A DNA stretch of 64,000 nt from Nonomuraea guangzhouensis (GTDB lineage Bacteria > Actinomycetota > Actinomycetes > Streptosporangiales > Streptosporangiaceae). Location: assembly GCF_019396345.1 (NCBI RefSeq), contig NZ_JAHKRM010000010.1, positions 310,001 through 374,000 on the forward strand, written 5' to 3'. A program made the translations under genes and the position numbers. Below are positions 29,262 to 37,622 of the stretch, in pieces (the stretch's first letter is position 1; each line of letters begins with the position of its first letter). The notes beneath the pieces are model-generated. The model had not been told where the DNA came from and did not search any database. It saw only the letters and a list, made by a program, of their open reading frames with translations.

Positions 29262-30782
29262 CTACTTCCAGAAGGCCAGCTTGTGCTCGGCAGCGTAGTC
29301 GACCGGCCGGATCGCCCCCGGAGCCAAGGACAGAGTGGACGGAGTGCCGGCGGAGACGCGCGGCCAGGCGGGCAGGCCGCGGCCGTTCGGGTCGCCGGTG
29401 CGGGCGAAGTTCGTCCAGTAGCTCATCATCTGCCCGGACAGCCGCTCCTGGGCGGGCGACAGCTCGGCCTTGGCCTCCGGGAAGATGTACGGCAGGTCGC
29501 TCGCGTGGTAGGCGCCCCAGTCGAAGTCCGCCTCCAGCGGCAGGAACATCGGCGCCTTCCGGTCGGCGAACTCGTAGCCGTAGACCGGCGCCTTCTTGGC
29601 CAGCAGCGCGTTCTGCTCATGGGTGGACCGGGCCCACATGCGATCGGTCAACACGGTCGCCCAAGCGATACTCGGCGACTTATAGCGACTTACCGGATAT
29701 TTCCGGGCAATTTGCTCAGCGTTCGCTCCGAACGCATCTTTTAGCAATTGCCGGTAAACCGGAGAGGTGCCTTGGACGTCGTAATTCATTCCGACAAAGA
29801 TCCGGTGTTCGTCCCGCGTCGTCCCCGCCAGCACCGGCATCGGGCTGGTGTGCCCCTTCCGCATCGCGTCGGCCGGCGATTCGGGCAGGACGTCGTTCCC
29901 GTACGCGTACGACTGGAAGGCGTTCATGATCTGCGGAACCTCAAGGATCTTCTTGACCGGCAACGCGCGCAGACAGGCCAGGTCAGAGCAGCCGAGCTGC
30001 TTGGCGTACGCCTCCCCCACGGCGCTCACCTGGGCGGCGGGCCGCCACGCGAACGACGGCAGGGCGGGCACGCCCGGCACCATGCTGTTGGCGGGCATGT
30101 CCATCAGGGTCTCGCCGCTCTGCATGATCGCCCGCTGGAACAGGCCCCTGGCCCCCGGCGAGGAGAGCTGGCCGCCGATCGACAGCGCGCCGTAGGAGAT
30201 GCCGAAGGCGGTCACGTTGCCCGGGTCGCCGCCGAACGCCGCCGCGTTGCGCCTGACCCAGCGGAGCGCCTCCTGCTGGTCCTGCAGGCCGTACGTGCCG
30301 GAGTTACGCAGCCCCGGGTAGCCGAACCCGCTGAACACGCCGAGCCGATAGTTGATCGTCACGACCACCACGCCCTTGGCGGCCAGCTTCCGGGCGTCGG
30401 AGAAGTGGCCCGCGCCGACCGCGCCGTCGCCGTGGATCCACACCATGACCGGCCGTCCGTGTCCGGGAACGGCGGGCGTGGTGACGTTCAGGAACAGGCA
30501 GTCCTCGTTGTCGCTGCTGGTCGGCGCGTACGGAGTGCCGACCTGCGGGCACAGGGCGCCGGGCTCGGTGGCCTCCCGCACCCCCTGCCACGCGGGCACC
30601 GGCTTCGGCGCGTCCCAGCGCGCCGCCGTGGCGTATTTGATGCCCTGGAAGAGGCGATTCGCCGAGGTCACCGTGCCGCGCACGGCTCCCGACGCGGTCT
30701 CGACGACCGCCGGATCCGGCTTGCTGACTGCTGGTTCGGCACACCCAGTGAGGAGTACGGCCAGCGCTAGCAGAATCTTCAT
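29262..30782 (-). CDS. Lipoprotein carboxylesterase (type B/para-nitrobenzyl esterase family)
   Basis: A 506-residue protein from ATG at 30782. The signal MKILLALAVLLTGC holds a lipobox (LTGC) with the lipid-modified Cys at residue 14; a longer upstream reading frame lacks this logic. Alpha/beta-hydrolase features: GIKYATAARWDAPKPV, the oxyanion segment WIHGDGAVG (usual HGGG altered to HGDG), nucleophile elbow FGISYGALS, an acid in AGTTRDEH and a histidine in YHASDLPYIF. It is likely membrane-anchored outside the cell and hydrolyses esters. It probably forms an operon with the response regulator and HAD genes. Confidence 0.88.
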   Translation of the reverse strand: MKILLALAVLLTGCAEPAVSKPDPAVVETASGAVRGTVTSANRLFQGIKYATAARWDAPKPVPAWQGVREATEPGALCPQVGTPYAPTSSDNEDCLFLNVTTPAVPGHGRPVMVWIHGDGAVGAGHFSDARKLAAKGVVVVTINYRLGVFSGFGYPGLRNSGTYGLQDQQEALRWVRRNAAAFGGDPGNVTAFGISYGALSIGGQLSSPGARGLFQRAIMQSGETLMDMPANSMVPGVPALPSFAWRPAAQVSAVGEAYAKQLGCSDLACLRALPVKKILEVPQIMNAFQSYAYGNDVLPESPADAMRKGHTSPMPVLAGTTRDEHRIFVGMNYDVQGTSPVYRQLLKDAFGANAEQIARKYPVSRYKSPSIAWATVLTDRMWARSTHEQNALLAKKAPVYGYEFADRKAPMFLPLEADFDWGAYHASDLPYIFPEAKAELSPAQERLSGQMMSYWTNFARTGDPNGRGLPAWPRVSAGTPSTLSLAPGAIRPVDYAAEHKLAFWK

Positions 30783-30913
30783 GCCTCCACCGTCTCGAAG
30801 ACGGGGCGGCCGGCAGAAGATTCGCCTGTACGGGATCGCCCAGGACAAAAGTCCTGGAGCAACCGTCGGTACTACCATCTCGGAGACAGGATTCGGTAGT
30901 GAAACGGTAGGGC

Positions 30914-31732
30914 ATGAACGATCATCAGCTGCCACGTGAGGTGTGCCAGCTGTTCGCCGACCGCGGCAGAGGGCGGCTCCTGCCGCTCAGCCTGCCCGAG
31001 GGCGACGTCGTCTGGCCCGATCCCGGCTACACGCACCAGGGCGAGGCGGCCAGGCCCGCGTTCTGGATGAGCGACGAGGCCGTGGCGGGCACTGACTGGG
31101 CGCGGTTCCGGACCGCCCACCCCCGTAGCGGCCTGTGGCCCGTCCTGCTGGACGAGTCCGCGCAGCCCTGGTCGATCGGCCAGGTCGTGCCGGACGAGGT
31201 GCTGATGATCGACCACTTCACGGCCGAGGGGTTCATGGCCGAGGTGTGGCAGGAGTGGGTCGGCAAGATGCCGCCGGACGCCCTGGAGGAGCTGGAGCCG
31301 TTCGGCGCGCTCTGTCCGGGCCCGGCGCCGCCGGGGGTGCTGAGGGCCGACCCGGGCGCCGTCGCCGACTGGTACGCCGGTGAGCTGTCGGCCAGGGGCC
31401 TGCCGCTCGGCCTGGTCGCCGCGCACCGGGGCGCCGACGCGCTGGCCGTGATGGGCTGGCAGGGGGCGCTGCACCACAACGAGTGGATGGTGCCGCTGGC
31501 GGCGGTGGTGCGCAGCTGGGAGGACCGGTTCGGGGTCCGGGTGGTCGGCGTCGGCTTCAACACGCTGGAGCTGAGCGTCGCCGCGCCGCCGGTCGAGCCC
31601 GAGCACGCGCTGCACGTGGCGGCCGAGCACTGGACCTTCTGCCCGGACAACGTCGTCCAGGGGCCGGGCGATCTGCACAGTTACGCCGAGCAGATCATCG
31701 GCCGGCATTACTGGTCGTTCTGGTGGGACTAG
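30914..31732 (+). CDS. DUF4253 domain protein
   Basis: A 272-residue protein from ATG 30914. The C-terminal half carries the DUF4253 pattern: WMVPLAAVVRSWEDRFGVRV, VGVGFNTLELSVAAPPVEPE, and AAEHWTFCPDNVVQG ending HYWSFWWD. The N-terminal half is divergent. No enzymatic motif is known to me for the family, and no signal peptide is visible. It is divergent from the esterase operon and followed by a strong hairpin. Confidence 0.85.
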   Translation: MNDHQLPREVCQLFADRGRGRLLPLSLPEGDVVWPDPGYTHQGEAARPAFWMSDEAVAGTDWARFRTAHPRSGLWPVLLDESAQPWSIGQVVPDEVLMIDHFTAEGFMAEVWQEWVGKMPPDALEELEPFGALCPGPAPPGVLRADPGAVADWYAGELSARGLPLGLVAAHRGADALAVMGWQGALHHNEWMVPLAAVVRSWEDRFGVRVVGVGFNTLELSVAAPPVEPEHALHVAAEHWTFCPDNVVQGPGDLHSYAEQIIGRHYWSFWWD

Positions 31733-31743
31733 CTCTGGACCCT

Positions 31744-31776
31744 GAGGGTCCGGCCGGTGCGTCGGGCCGGACCCTC
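31744..31776. terminator. Bidirectional terminator hairpin
   Basis: GAGGGTCCGGCC (31744-31755) pairs perfectly with 31765-31776, separated by 9 nt, between the convergent DUF4253 and methyltransferase genes. Confidence 0.75.
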
Positions 31777-31814
31777 GGTCGCGGGCACCCGCGAAGGCGC
31801 CATGGCCGGGCGGA

Positions 31815-32648
31815 TCAGGGAAGGCGGGCCACGGCGCCGTAATTGCCCGACGAGCTCGGCTGGTCCGCGCACGCGCAGTCCAAGCCGTCGGGCCGCCAGA
31901 GCGGGACCCACACCAGTCCCGGGTCCAGCAGTTCGAGCCCGTCCATCAAGGCCGCCACCTCGGCACGTGAGCGGATCACGTGTCCTGGCAGCGTCATCGC
32001 GAGCAGGTCGTTGATGGCGGGCAGCAGTTCGGTGGGGATCCCGTCGAAGGTGGTCTGAAGGAGCGCCAGGTAGCTGCCGTCCACGACGGCGTGGCGCAGG
32101 CGCTTGATCACGAAGGACGCCAGCTCGTCGTCGCTGAGGCTGTGCGTGGACAGGAGCAACACCCCAACAGGCCGTTCCCAGTCGAGGAAGCGGGCCACGA
32201 CCTCGTCGGTCAGCATCTCCTCGATCTGCCGTACGTCACCTTCCACGACCCGGACCAGGTCGTGGACGCGCTCGATGGTGACGTGGGCATTGGCCAGGAC
32301 CATGGGGTCGTTCTCGACATAGACCACGCGGACGTCAGAGGCGGCCGAGGCGTCGCGGGCGACGTCATGTAACTGATGTCCGGGCGGCAGCGCGCTGGGC
32401 ACGCCACTGCCGATGATCAGGAACTGGTCGATACCGGCGCCGGCCAGGTGACTCACCACCCGTGTCAGGTAGCGCAGGACGGCTCGTGCGGCGGAACCGG
32501 TGACCGGAACCGCCTCGTCGTAACGGCGCACCGCATCACTGTCAACCTCGAAATGGTTCTTCCCCCCCGCGGCGGCGTCGAGTATTCGGGTGACACTCGC
32601 GCGGGTGGTGTCAAGGTTGGTCAGATTTCGGATGGCACGCTGACGCAT
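31815..32648 (-). CDS. SAM-dependent methyltransferase, DUF574 type
   Basis: A 277-residue protein from ATG at 32648. It has the DUF574 layout: SVTRILDAAAGGKNHFEVD (family YDYLLGGKDNF), VLRYLTRVVSHLAGAGIDQF, then LIIGSGVPSA for the SAM loop, VVYVENDPMVLANAH, EGDVRQ, and the C-terminal block ELLDPGLVWVPLWRPDG. DUF574 genes are often found beside XRE-DUF5753 regulators in actinomycetes, and here such a regulator lies 166 bp upstream on the same strand. Target unknown. Confidence 0.85.
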   Translation of the reverse strand: MRQRAIRNLTNLDTTRASVTRILDAAAGGKNHFEVDSDAVRRYDEAVPVTGSAARAVLRYLTRVVSHLAGAGIDQFLIIGSGVPSALPPGHQLHDVARDASAASDVRVVYVENDPMVLANAHVTIERVHDLVRVVEGDVRQIEEMLTDEVVARFLDWERPVGVLLLSTHSLSDDELASFVIKRLRHAVVDGSYLALLQTTFDGIPTELLPAINDLLAMTLPGHVIRSRAEVAALMDGLELLDPGLVWVPLWRPDGLDCACADQPSSSGNYGAVARLP

Positions 32649-32814
32649 TGAGTGTTGCCCCTTTCCCCTCGCCAGGAAGAAAGTTCGGTCCCACCGACCC
32701 CACTCATTTGGTCCAACAATACCAATGATCCATCAACGCCCGCATCTGACAATAGAAAGAGCAATATTTGTTGGGAAATATCCATTTCCCGTTGTGGCGC
32801 GGGGAAGTGTCAGA

Positions 32815-34065
32815 TCATCTATGGGTCAGGCGGTCACGGTGCGCATACAGCAACTCGTGAGTTTCGTCGCCCATGGTGGTGGTGACCGACAACTTGGTGA
32901 AGGCCTGGTGGTAGGCCTCGACCGCGGCCGCGTCGGTGATCACTTCATCGGAGTCGATGGCGTGGGCGCAGGCCACGTCGGGCTCGAAGGCCTCCGGGAA
33001 GCGCCACATGGTGAACGATCCGCTACGGGGCAGATAGATCGGATCGTCGATCGGCACGATGTGCAGCGAGATGTTGGGCCGCTTGGCGTACTCGATCAGC
33101 CGGTCGAGCTGAGCCGCCTGCGTCCGGGGGTCGGCGATCGAGCGCAGCAGGACGCTCTCGTCGATCACCGCCCACAGCACGGGGCCGTCGGCGTGGTTCA
33201 GCAGCGCCTGGCGGGAGCGGATCAGGCCCACGGCCGCGTCGGCCGACGTCTGGCCGAGCCCGGCGTTGCCGGCCACCTCGATGGCGGCCCGCGCGTACGC
33301 CTCGGTCTGCAGCAGCGGCGGGACGAGCTGGGTCTGGTAGGTGCGGATCAGTGAGGCCCGCTGCTCCAGCGCGTACGTCGCGGCCATCCAGACGGGCACG
33401 GAGCCGGCGTCGTACCAGGAGGGCGGGCGTTCGCCGCGAGCCAGCGACAGGACGTACTCGCGGGTGGGCGGGGCGGTCACACCGTAGAGGGTGAGCAGCC
33501 GCTCGACCGTGACGGGCGCGGGCGTGACGCGGCCCTCCTCGATCGCACCGATGGCGGCGGCGCCCCGGCCCAGGGAGGTCTCGACCTCTTCCGGCGACAT
33601 ACGCGCGATCAGCCGGAGGTTGCGCAGGCGGTCGCCGAGCGCCTCGCGTTGCGGCTCGGTCAGCGGGGCCGCGGCTTCGGGGATCTCGGGGGCGGTGGCC
33701 TCCGGCTGTTCGGGCAGCCCTTCGGCCGCGCGCGCGAGCGCTATCACGCCGCGCAGGACGCTCAGCGACCCGTCGGAGAGCCCGGAGGCGGACACGCCGA
33801 TCGCGGCGGCCCGCAACTGGAGCTCCTCGACCGCGCCGGAGTCCACGGTGTCCTCGCCCAGCAGCCAGCCCACGCTCACCTGAAGGCAGGCGGCGAGGGC
33901 GCGGAGCACCTGGAGGGTCGGGTTGGTCTGCTTGCCCGTGCGCAACTGGCTGACGTAGGCGCGGGTGATCGGGATGCCGGCCTCGGTGAGGGCCGCGGCA
34001 AGTTGAGCCCCCGAAAAGCCGCGCTTGCTCAGAGCGAGATCGAGTCGCTCGGCGAAGTTCGCCAC
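32815..34065 (-). CDS. XRE regulator with two HTH domains fused to DUF5753
   Basis: A 416-residue protein best started at GTG 34065, with GGGAGG 5-6 nt upstream. The first HTH (about 3-75) has GAQLAAALTEAGIPITRAYV and SQLRTGKQTNPTLQVLRALA, like the EspR/secretion-type Xre group. A second HTH (about 165-225) reads LGDRLRNLRLIARMSPEEVE with GAIEEGRVTPAP, the usual DUF5753 partner. The C-terminal part (SWYDAGSVPVWM to YAHRDRLTHR) is DUF5753. It is divergent from the HemB-like operon, so it is the probable regulator; TGTCA-GT-TGACA at 34175-34186 is its likely operator. Confidence 0.85.
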   Translation of the reverse strand: MANFAERLDLALSKRGFSGAQLAAALTEAGIPITRAYVSQLRTGKQTNPTLQVLRALAACLQVSVGWLLGEDTVDSGAVEELQLRAAAIGVSASGLSDGSLSVLRGVIALARAAEGLPEQPEATAPEIPEAAAPLTEPQREALGDRLRNLRLIARMSPEEVETSLGRGAAAIGAIEEGRVTPAPVTVERLLTLYGVTAPPTREYVLSLARGERPPSWYDAGSVPVWMAATYALEQRASLIRTYQTQLVPPLLQTEAYARAAIEVAGNAGLGQTSADAAVGLIRSRQALLNHADGPVLWAVIDESVLLRSIADPRTQAAQLDRLIEYAKRPNISLHIVPIDDPIYLPRSGSFTMWRFPEAFEPDVACAHAIDSDEVITDAAAVEAYHQAFTKLSVTTTMGDETHELLYAHRDRLTHR

Positions 34066-34166
34066 TCGTACCTCCCAGCCGCCACAAGCCTCCAGCGTAA
34101 AGGAAGCCTGGCTCGCCGTCCCCTGCCCCGCGGGAAGCGAAACTCCGCAGCGGGAGGTCAATGTAT

Positions 34167-34210
34167 ACGAAAACTGTCAGTTGACACAACGAGCGGGGGA
34201 CGCCCACTAT
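34167..34210. promoter_or_regulatory. Divergent promoter with palindrome between XRE gene and operon
   Basis: The perfect palindrome TGTCA-GT-TGACA (34175-34186) overlaps a TTGACA -35 (34181-34186) facing the operon; CACTAT at 34205-34210 is a possible -10. On the minus strand TTGTGT and TATACA form an oppositely directed promoter enclosing the palindrome. A repressor bound there would block both. Confidence 0.6.
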
Positions 34211-34283
34211 CGTACTGATCGTGGTAACTGAGACTTGACAGCCGGAGGGTTCTGGAGAGTCTCCGGCGAGGAGGTGGCCGGAC

Positions 34284-35060
34284 GTGACCGTCGATTCCAT
34301 CGATTCCAAGGTCCGTTCCTGGTTCTCGAAGAATCCAGCTCCGCCCGCGCAGGCGAACGTGATCAGACGCGTCTGCGCTCGGGCGGCCCCAGAGAGAGAT
34401 GTGATCCATGTAACCGAGCTGCCACTTGGCGGCGTACAGGTCTGGGTGGACGACACCCCCGACCGGTGGAGTGTGCAACACCGCATGGCCCGCGAGCTGC
34501 GGCTCGCCGGGTGGCACACGGAGGCGGGCGCCGATCGCCTGCTGGTGCTCGGTTGGAGCGCCGACTGCCTGCACCACCGCGCCCGCATGCTGGCCGCGGC
34601 GCTGAGGGGCCGGCTGGCCGACTTCGACCAGACCGCGGTCATGGCCGTCATGATCGCCAACCCGCTGAAGGACCGGGACCTGTCCATCGACGAGATCACC
34701 CTCGAGGTGGAGACGCAGCTCAGCCGGTCGCTGCGCTGGCCCGACAGGCTCGCCGATCTCGACGGGCTCCAACGCACCGCGACCGTGGAGCAGCTGCGGC
34801 TCAGGCTGGCCCAGATCGCCGGTCTGGAGGCCAAGGTGGCCCGCCGCTGTGCCGAGCACCTGGCCCTGGCCGCGCAGGTCGCCCTGACGCTGGCCGGCGG
34901 CGACGTGCCGTCCAGGGTCCGCGAGAGCAGCCGCGACCTCGGCCTGACCGAGCGGGTCGTCGCCGCGAGCGTGCCGAACAACAGCCCGGTGCCGGTTCCC
35001 GCCGAACCCGTTCCGGCCCCGGTCGAGCCCGAACTCAGCTACGCGGAGTCGGCCCGATGA
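34284..35060 (+). CDS. Hypothetical protein, first gene of the HemB-like operon
   Basis: A 258-residue protein with GTG start, preceded by GAGGTGG. The N-terminal half (residues 1-100) is mixed alpha/beta (IHVTELPLGGVQVWVDDTPD, TEAGADRLLVLGW). The rest is helical and arginine-rich (DGLQRTATVEQLRLRLAQIA) and ends in a Pro/Val-rich tail with three VPA/APV-like units. No family or catalytic motif was recognised. The stop overlaps the MFS start as ATGA, so it is co-translated with the exporter. Confidence 0.75.
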   Translation: MTVDSIDSKVRSWFSKNPAPPAQANVIRRVCARAAPERDVIHVTELPLGGVQVWVDDTPDRWSVQHRMARELRLAGWHTEAGADRLLVLGWSADCLHHRARMLAAALRGRLADFDQTAVMAVMIANPLKDRDLSIDEITLEVETQLSRSLRWPDRLADLDGLQRTATVEQLRLRLAQIAGLEAKVARRCAEHLALAAQVALTLAGGDVPSRVRESSRDLGLTERVVAASVPNNSPVPVPAEPVPAPVEPELSYAESAR

Positions 35061-36652
35061 CCTTGACGCCCATCCGCGAGGGCGTCACCGGTCCCACGGT
35101 GATGCCCGCGATGCCGTCGGCTCGCCGGATCCGGGGGCGGTTCGCCGTACTGCGGCTGGTCGCCTCCGGAGTGGTGGTCGCGATCATGGCGGACAGCACC
35201 GCGACGACCTTGGCGATCCCCGTGCTCAGCCGAGACCCGCTGGCGGCGGCCCTGCCGCTGTCCGAGGTCACCTGGGTGAGCACGGTCAACTTCGCCGCCG
35301 TCGCCGCGCTGCTGGCCATCGCCGGGCGCTTCGCCGACCTCCTGGGCAGGCGCAGCATCCTCGCGCTCGGGCTGGCCCTGTACGGGCTGGGCGCGACGAC
35401 GGTCATCGCCGCCCCGTCCTGGACCCTGCTCCTCGCCGGGCGGGTGGCACAGGGCGTGGGCGCGGCGCTGATGTTCCCCGCCTCGCTGGCGCTGCTGCTC
35501 GGCGAGCTGCCCGCCAACCGCCGCGCCGGAGCCATCGCGCTGTGGAGCGCGTCGTCCGGCATCGGGGCCCTGGCCCTGCAAGGGGGCGGGGGCTGGCTGC
35601 TGACCGAGTACGGCTGGCGCGGCCTGTTCCTGCCCGGCGCGGGACTCGCGGCGGCGCTGCTGATGCTCACCCCGGCGCTGCCCCGCAACCGCGGCACCAG
35701 GCAGGGCGTACCTGACCTGTTCGGCGCGGTGCTGCTGATCGGCGCGGTCGCGGGAGCGGTGCTGGCCATCTCCCAGGGCAGCCTGTGGGGCTGGACCTCC
35801 GTGCGCACGCTGGCGTGCGCGGGAGGCGGCGGGCTGCTGTTGGCCGGGGCCATCGCGATCTCGTGGCGGCATCGCGCCGGAGCGATCGACATGAGCCTGT
35901 GGCGGCGTCCCGGCTTTCTGTGGGCCGGCGCCACCTCCTCCATGTACGGAGCCGCATCCTTCGTCGTGCTGGCCATGGGGCCGCTCTACCTGCGCAACGC
36001 CGAGTTCGACACCAGCACCATCGGCCTCTGGCTCACCCCGATCTCCATCGCCATGATCGTTTCGAGCCCGATGGCCGCACCGATCAGCCGGCGCATCGGC
36101 ATCAACGGCGTCATCTACGGCGGTGCCCTCACGCTCGGCACGGGCTGTGCGCTGATGCTGGCCCAGCCGTACCCGAACCTGTGGTGCCTGCTGGGCGCGG
36201 TCATGCTGGGCACCGGGTTCGGCTTCCTGTCCACCGGAACGTTCATGGTCGGCTCGATGGCCGCCGACCCCAGCCAGTACGCCTCGGCGGTCGGCGCGAT
36301 CAACACCGCGCGCATGCTCGGCGGAGCCATCGGCGTGGCCGGCGCCTCGGTGCTGGTCGACCATCCCATGCTGGCCGGACCGATGCCGGGCTTCTCGACG
36401 GTGCTGGTGGCCTGCCTGGCGGTGGCGGTCCTGCTCGGCGTCGCGGCACTGATCCGCGTAGCCGTCGCGGCCACCAGCAACCGGCCACGCCGTCCCTCCC
36501 TGCGAGAGGCGGAAGCGGAGCTGGTGCTGCTGCGCAGCCTGCTCGCCGAGCTCCGCGACAGCTTCGTCCAGGTCCGCAGCGAGGCCGAGCACGAGCTGGC
36601 CCGCTTCGGTGTCCAAGACCCGTCCGCATTCCGGGCCCTTGACCAGCGCTGA
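35057..36652 (+). CDS. MFS efflux transporter (DHA2-like) with C-terminal helical tail
   Basis: A 531-residue protein from ATG 35057, with an ATGA overlap to the preceding gene. About 14 hydrophobic helices are seen. The loop after helix 2 has GRFADLLGRRSILALG (MFS motif A-like), and motif C-like glycines follow in ASSGIGALALQGGGGWLL. This fits the 14-helix DHA2 drug exporters. Unusually, about 55 charged residues follow the last helix (LREAEAELVLLRSLLAELRD onward), probably a cytosolic coiled coil. It likely exports the operon's product. Confidence 0.88.
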   Translation: MTLTPIREGVTGPTVMPAMPSARRIRGRFAVLRLVASGVVVAIMADSTATTLAIPVLSRDPLAAALPLSEVTWVSTVNFAAVAALLAIAGRFADLLGRRSILALGLALYGLGATTVIAAPSWTLLLAGRVAQGVGAALMFPASLALLLGELPANRRAGAIALWSASSGIGALALQGGGGWLLTEYGWRGLFLPGAGLAAALLMLTPALPRNRGTRQGVPDLFGAVLLIGAVAGAVLAISQGSLWGWTSVRTLACAGGGGLLLAGAIAISWRHRAGAIDMSLWRRPGFLWAGATSSMYGAASFVVLAMGPLYLRNAEFDTSTIGLWLTPISIAMIVSSPMAAPISRRIGINGVIYGGALTLGTGCALMLAQPYPNLWCLLGAVMLGTGFGFLSTGTFMVGSMAADPSQYASAVGAINTARMLGGAIGVAGASVLVDHPMLAGPMPGFSTVLVACLAVAVLLGVAALIRVAVAATSNRPRRPSLREAEAELVLLRSLLAELRDSFVQVRSEAEHELARFGVQDPSAFRALDQR

Positions 36653-36663
36653 CAGGAGTGATC

Positions 36664-36978
36664 ATGCTCGCGAACGAGACCCGCAGGCCGTATCCGCACC
36701 CCTACGAAGTGCGCTCGCCCAGCGTCCGGCACGTGCTGCCGCCGAGCGCCAGGCCCGATATCGACGACACACAGCCCGCGAGCATTCCGCTACAGACCAT
36801 CCCTCTTCAGAGCAATCCCCTTCAGAGCATCCCCACCCAGGTGGCCGCCGACGGCGGCGTGCCGCCGCAGACCCCACCCGAGCTGACGGCGCGCACCGTC
36901 CACCGGCTTCGCCACATCCGGCAGGTGTCGGACCAGGCGATCAGCGTGATCGACCAGGCGCTCCACCAGGTTCCCTGA
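36664..36978 (+). CDS. Small protein with IPLQ pentapeptide repeats
   Basis: A 104-residue protein from ATG 36664 (AGGAG five bases before). Residues about 41-60 hold four tandem pentapeptides: SIPLQ, TIPLQ, SNPLQ, SIPTQ. The N-terminus is Pro/Tyr/Arg-rich (TRRPYPHPYEVRSPSVRHV). The C-terminal 35 residues are a predicted helix (LTARTVHRLRHIRQVSDQAI). No signal peptide or known domain. It could be a scaffold or a peptide precursor, but no maturation enzyme typical of ribosomal peptides is nearby. Confidence 0.65.
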   Translation: MLANETRRPYPHPYEVRSPSVRHVLPPSARPDIDDTQPASIPLQTIPLQSNPLQSIPTQVAADGGVPPQTPPELTARTVHRLRHIRQVSDQAISVIDQALHQVP

Positions 36979-37029
36979 CTCCCTCAGGCCGTTCCTTGAA
37001 CCCCCCAGGCTCCCTCGCAGGAGGAACTC

Positions 37030-37227
37030 ATGCTCACCATCCAGGTCGAATCCCCGGCAGGACTGGCAGTAGACAGACAACGGGAGTTCGCCGATACCGT
37101 GATCGGGGCAGCGGTGGATCTCCTAGGAGTGGAGCGCGGCGAGATCCGGCTTGTCCTCACTGACTGGGACGAGGCGCGGGCGCGTCGGGAGGCGGCGTTC
37201 TGGGCCGCGGCTTGGTCGGGTTGCTGA
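37030..37227 (+). CDS. Tautomerase-like mini-protein without the N-terminal proline
   Basis: A 65-residue protein from ATG 37030 with GCAGGAGG upstream. Its pattern (MLTIQVESPAGLAVDRQREF, ADTVIGAAVDLLGVERGEIR, LVLTDWDEARARREAAFWAA) follows the beta-alpha-beta layout of 4-oxalocrotonate tautomerase-like proteins. These use proline as residue 2 (Pro-1); here residue 2 is leucine, so classic tautomerase chemistry is not expected. The assignment rests on pattern only. Its stop overlaps the next start as TGATG. Confidence 0.55.
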   Translation: MLTIQVESPAGLAVDRQREFADTVIGAAVDLLGVERGEIRLVLTDWDEARARREAAFWAAAWSGC

Positions 37228-37622
37228 TGCCCGCCACCCTCGCCCGCCGGGCGACCGCCGGCGAAGGCGGGAACGCTCTGGGGGCTTCGTACCGCTGCCC
37301 TAATGGCTCCAGAAGCGTCCCAACGGTGCCGGTGCCGCATACCGTCCCCGTCGTACAAGCACTGAAACGGAAGGCGGCCGCCGTCGCGGACGCCGAGCTC
37401 GGACGGCTTGCCTCCCGCGCGCCCAGCCTGGACGCCGCGGCCCGCGCCGAGATCAAGGACGCCGTCCAGCGGGTGGTCGACGCCTTCCTGCGCGAGCCGA
37501 TCAGCCGGGTGACCAGCCACGCCGACTCGCCCCTGGGAGAGAGCTACGCGGACGCCTTGTGCGAGCTGTTCTCCCTCGAACTGCCTGCCTTCTCACTCGA
37601 CCATCCAGCCAGGAGCGCCTGA
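37227..37622 (+). CDS. Stand-alone glutamyl-tRNA-reductase dimerisation-domain-like protein
   Basis: A 131-residue protein from ATG 37227, coupled to the previous stop (TGATG). From about residue 47 on it matches the C-terminal dimerisation domain of HemA (glutamyl-tRNA reductase): VQALKRKAAAVADAELGRLA, DAVQRVVDAFLREPISRVTS, then ESYADALCELFSLEL. The HemA catalytic domain and NADPH domain are absent, and nothing like them lies upstream in any frame. The first 45 residues have no recognisable domain. It may pair with a full-length HemA or act only as an assembly module. The stop overlaps the next ATG (TGATG). Confidence 0.72.
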   Translation: MPATLARRATAGEGGNALGASYRCPNGSRSVPTVPVPHTVPVVQALKRKAAAVADAELGRLASRAPSLDAAARAEIKDAVQRVVDAFLREPISRVTSHADSPLGESYADALCELFSLELPAFSLDHPARSA

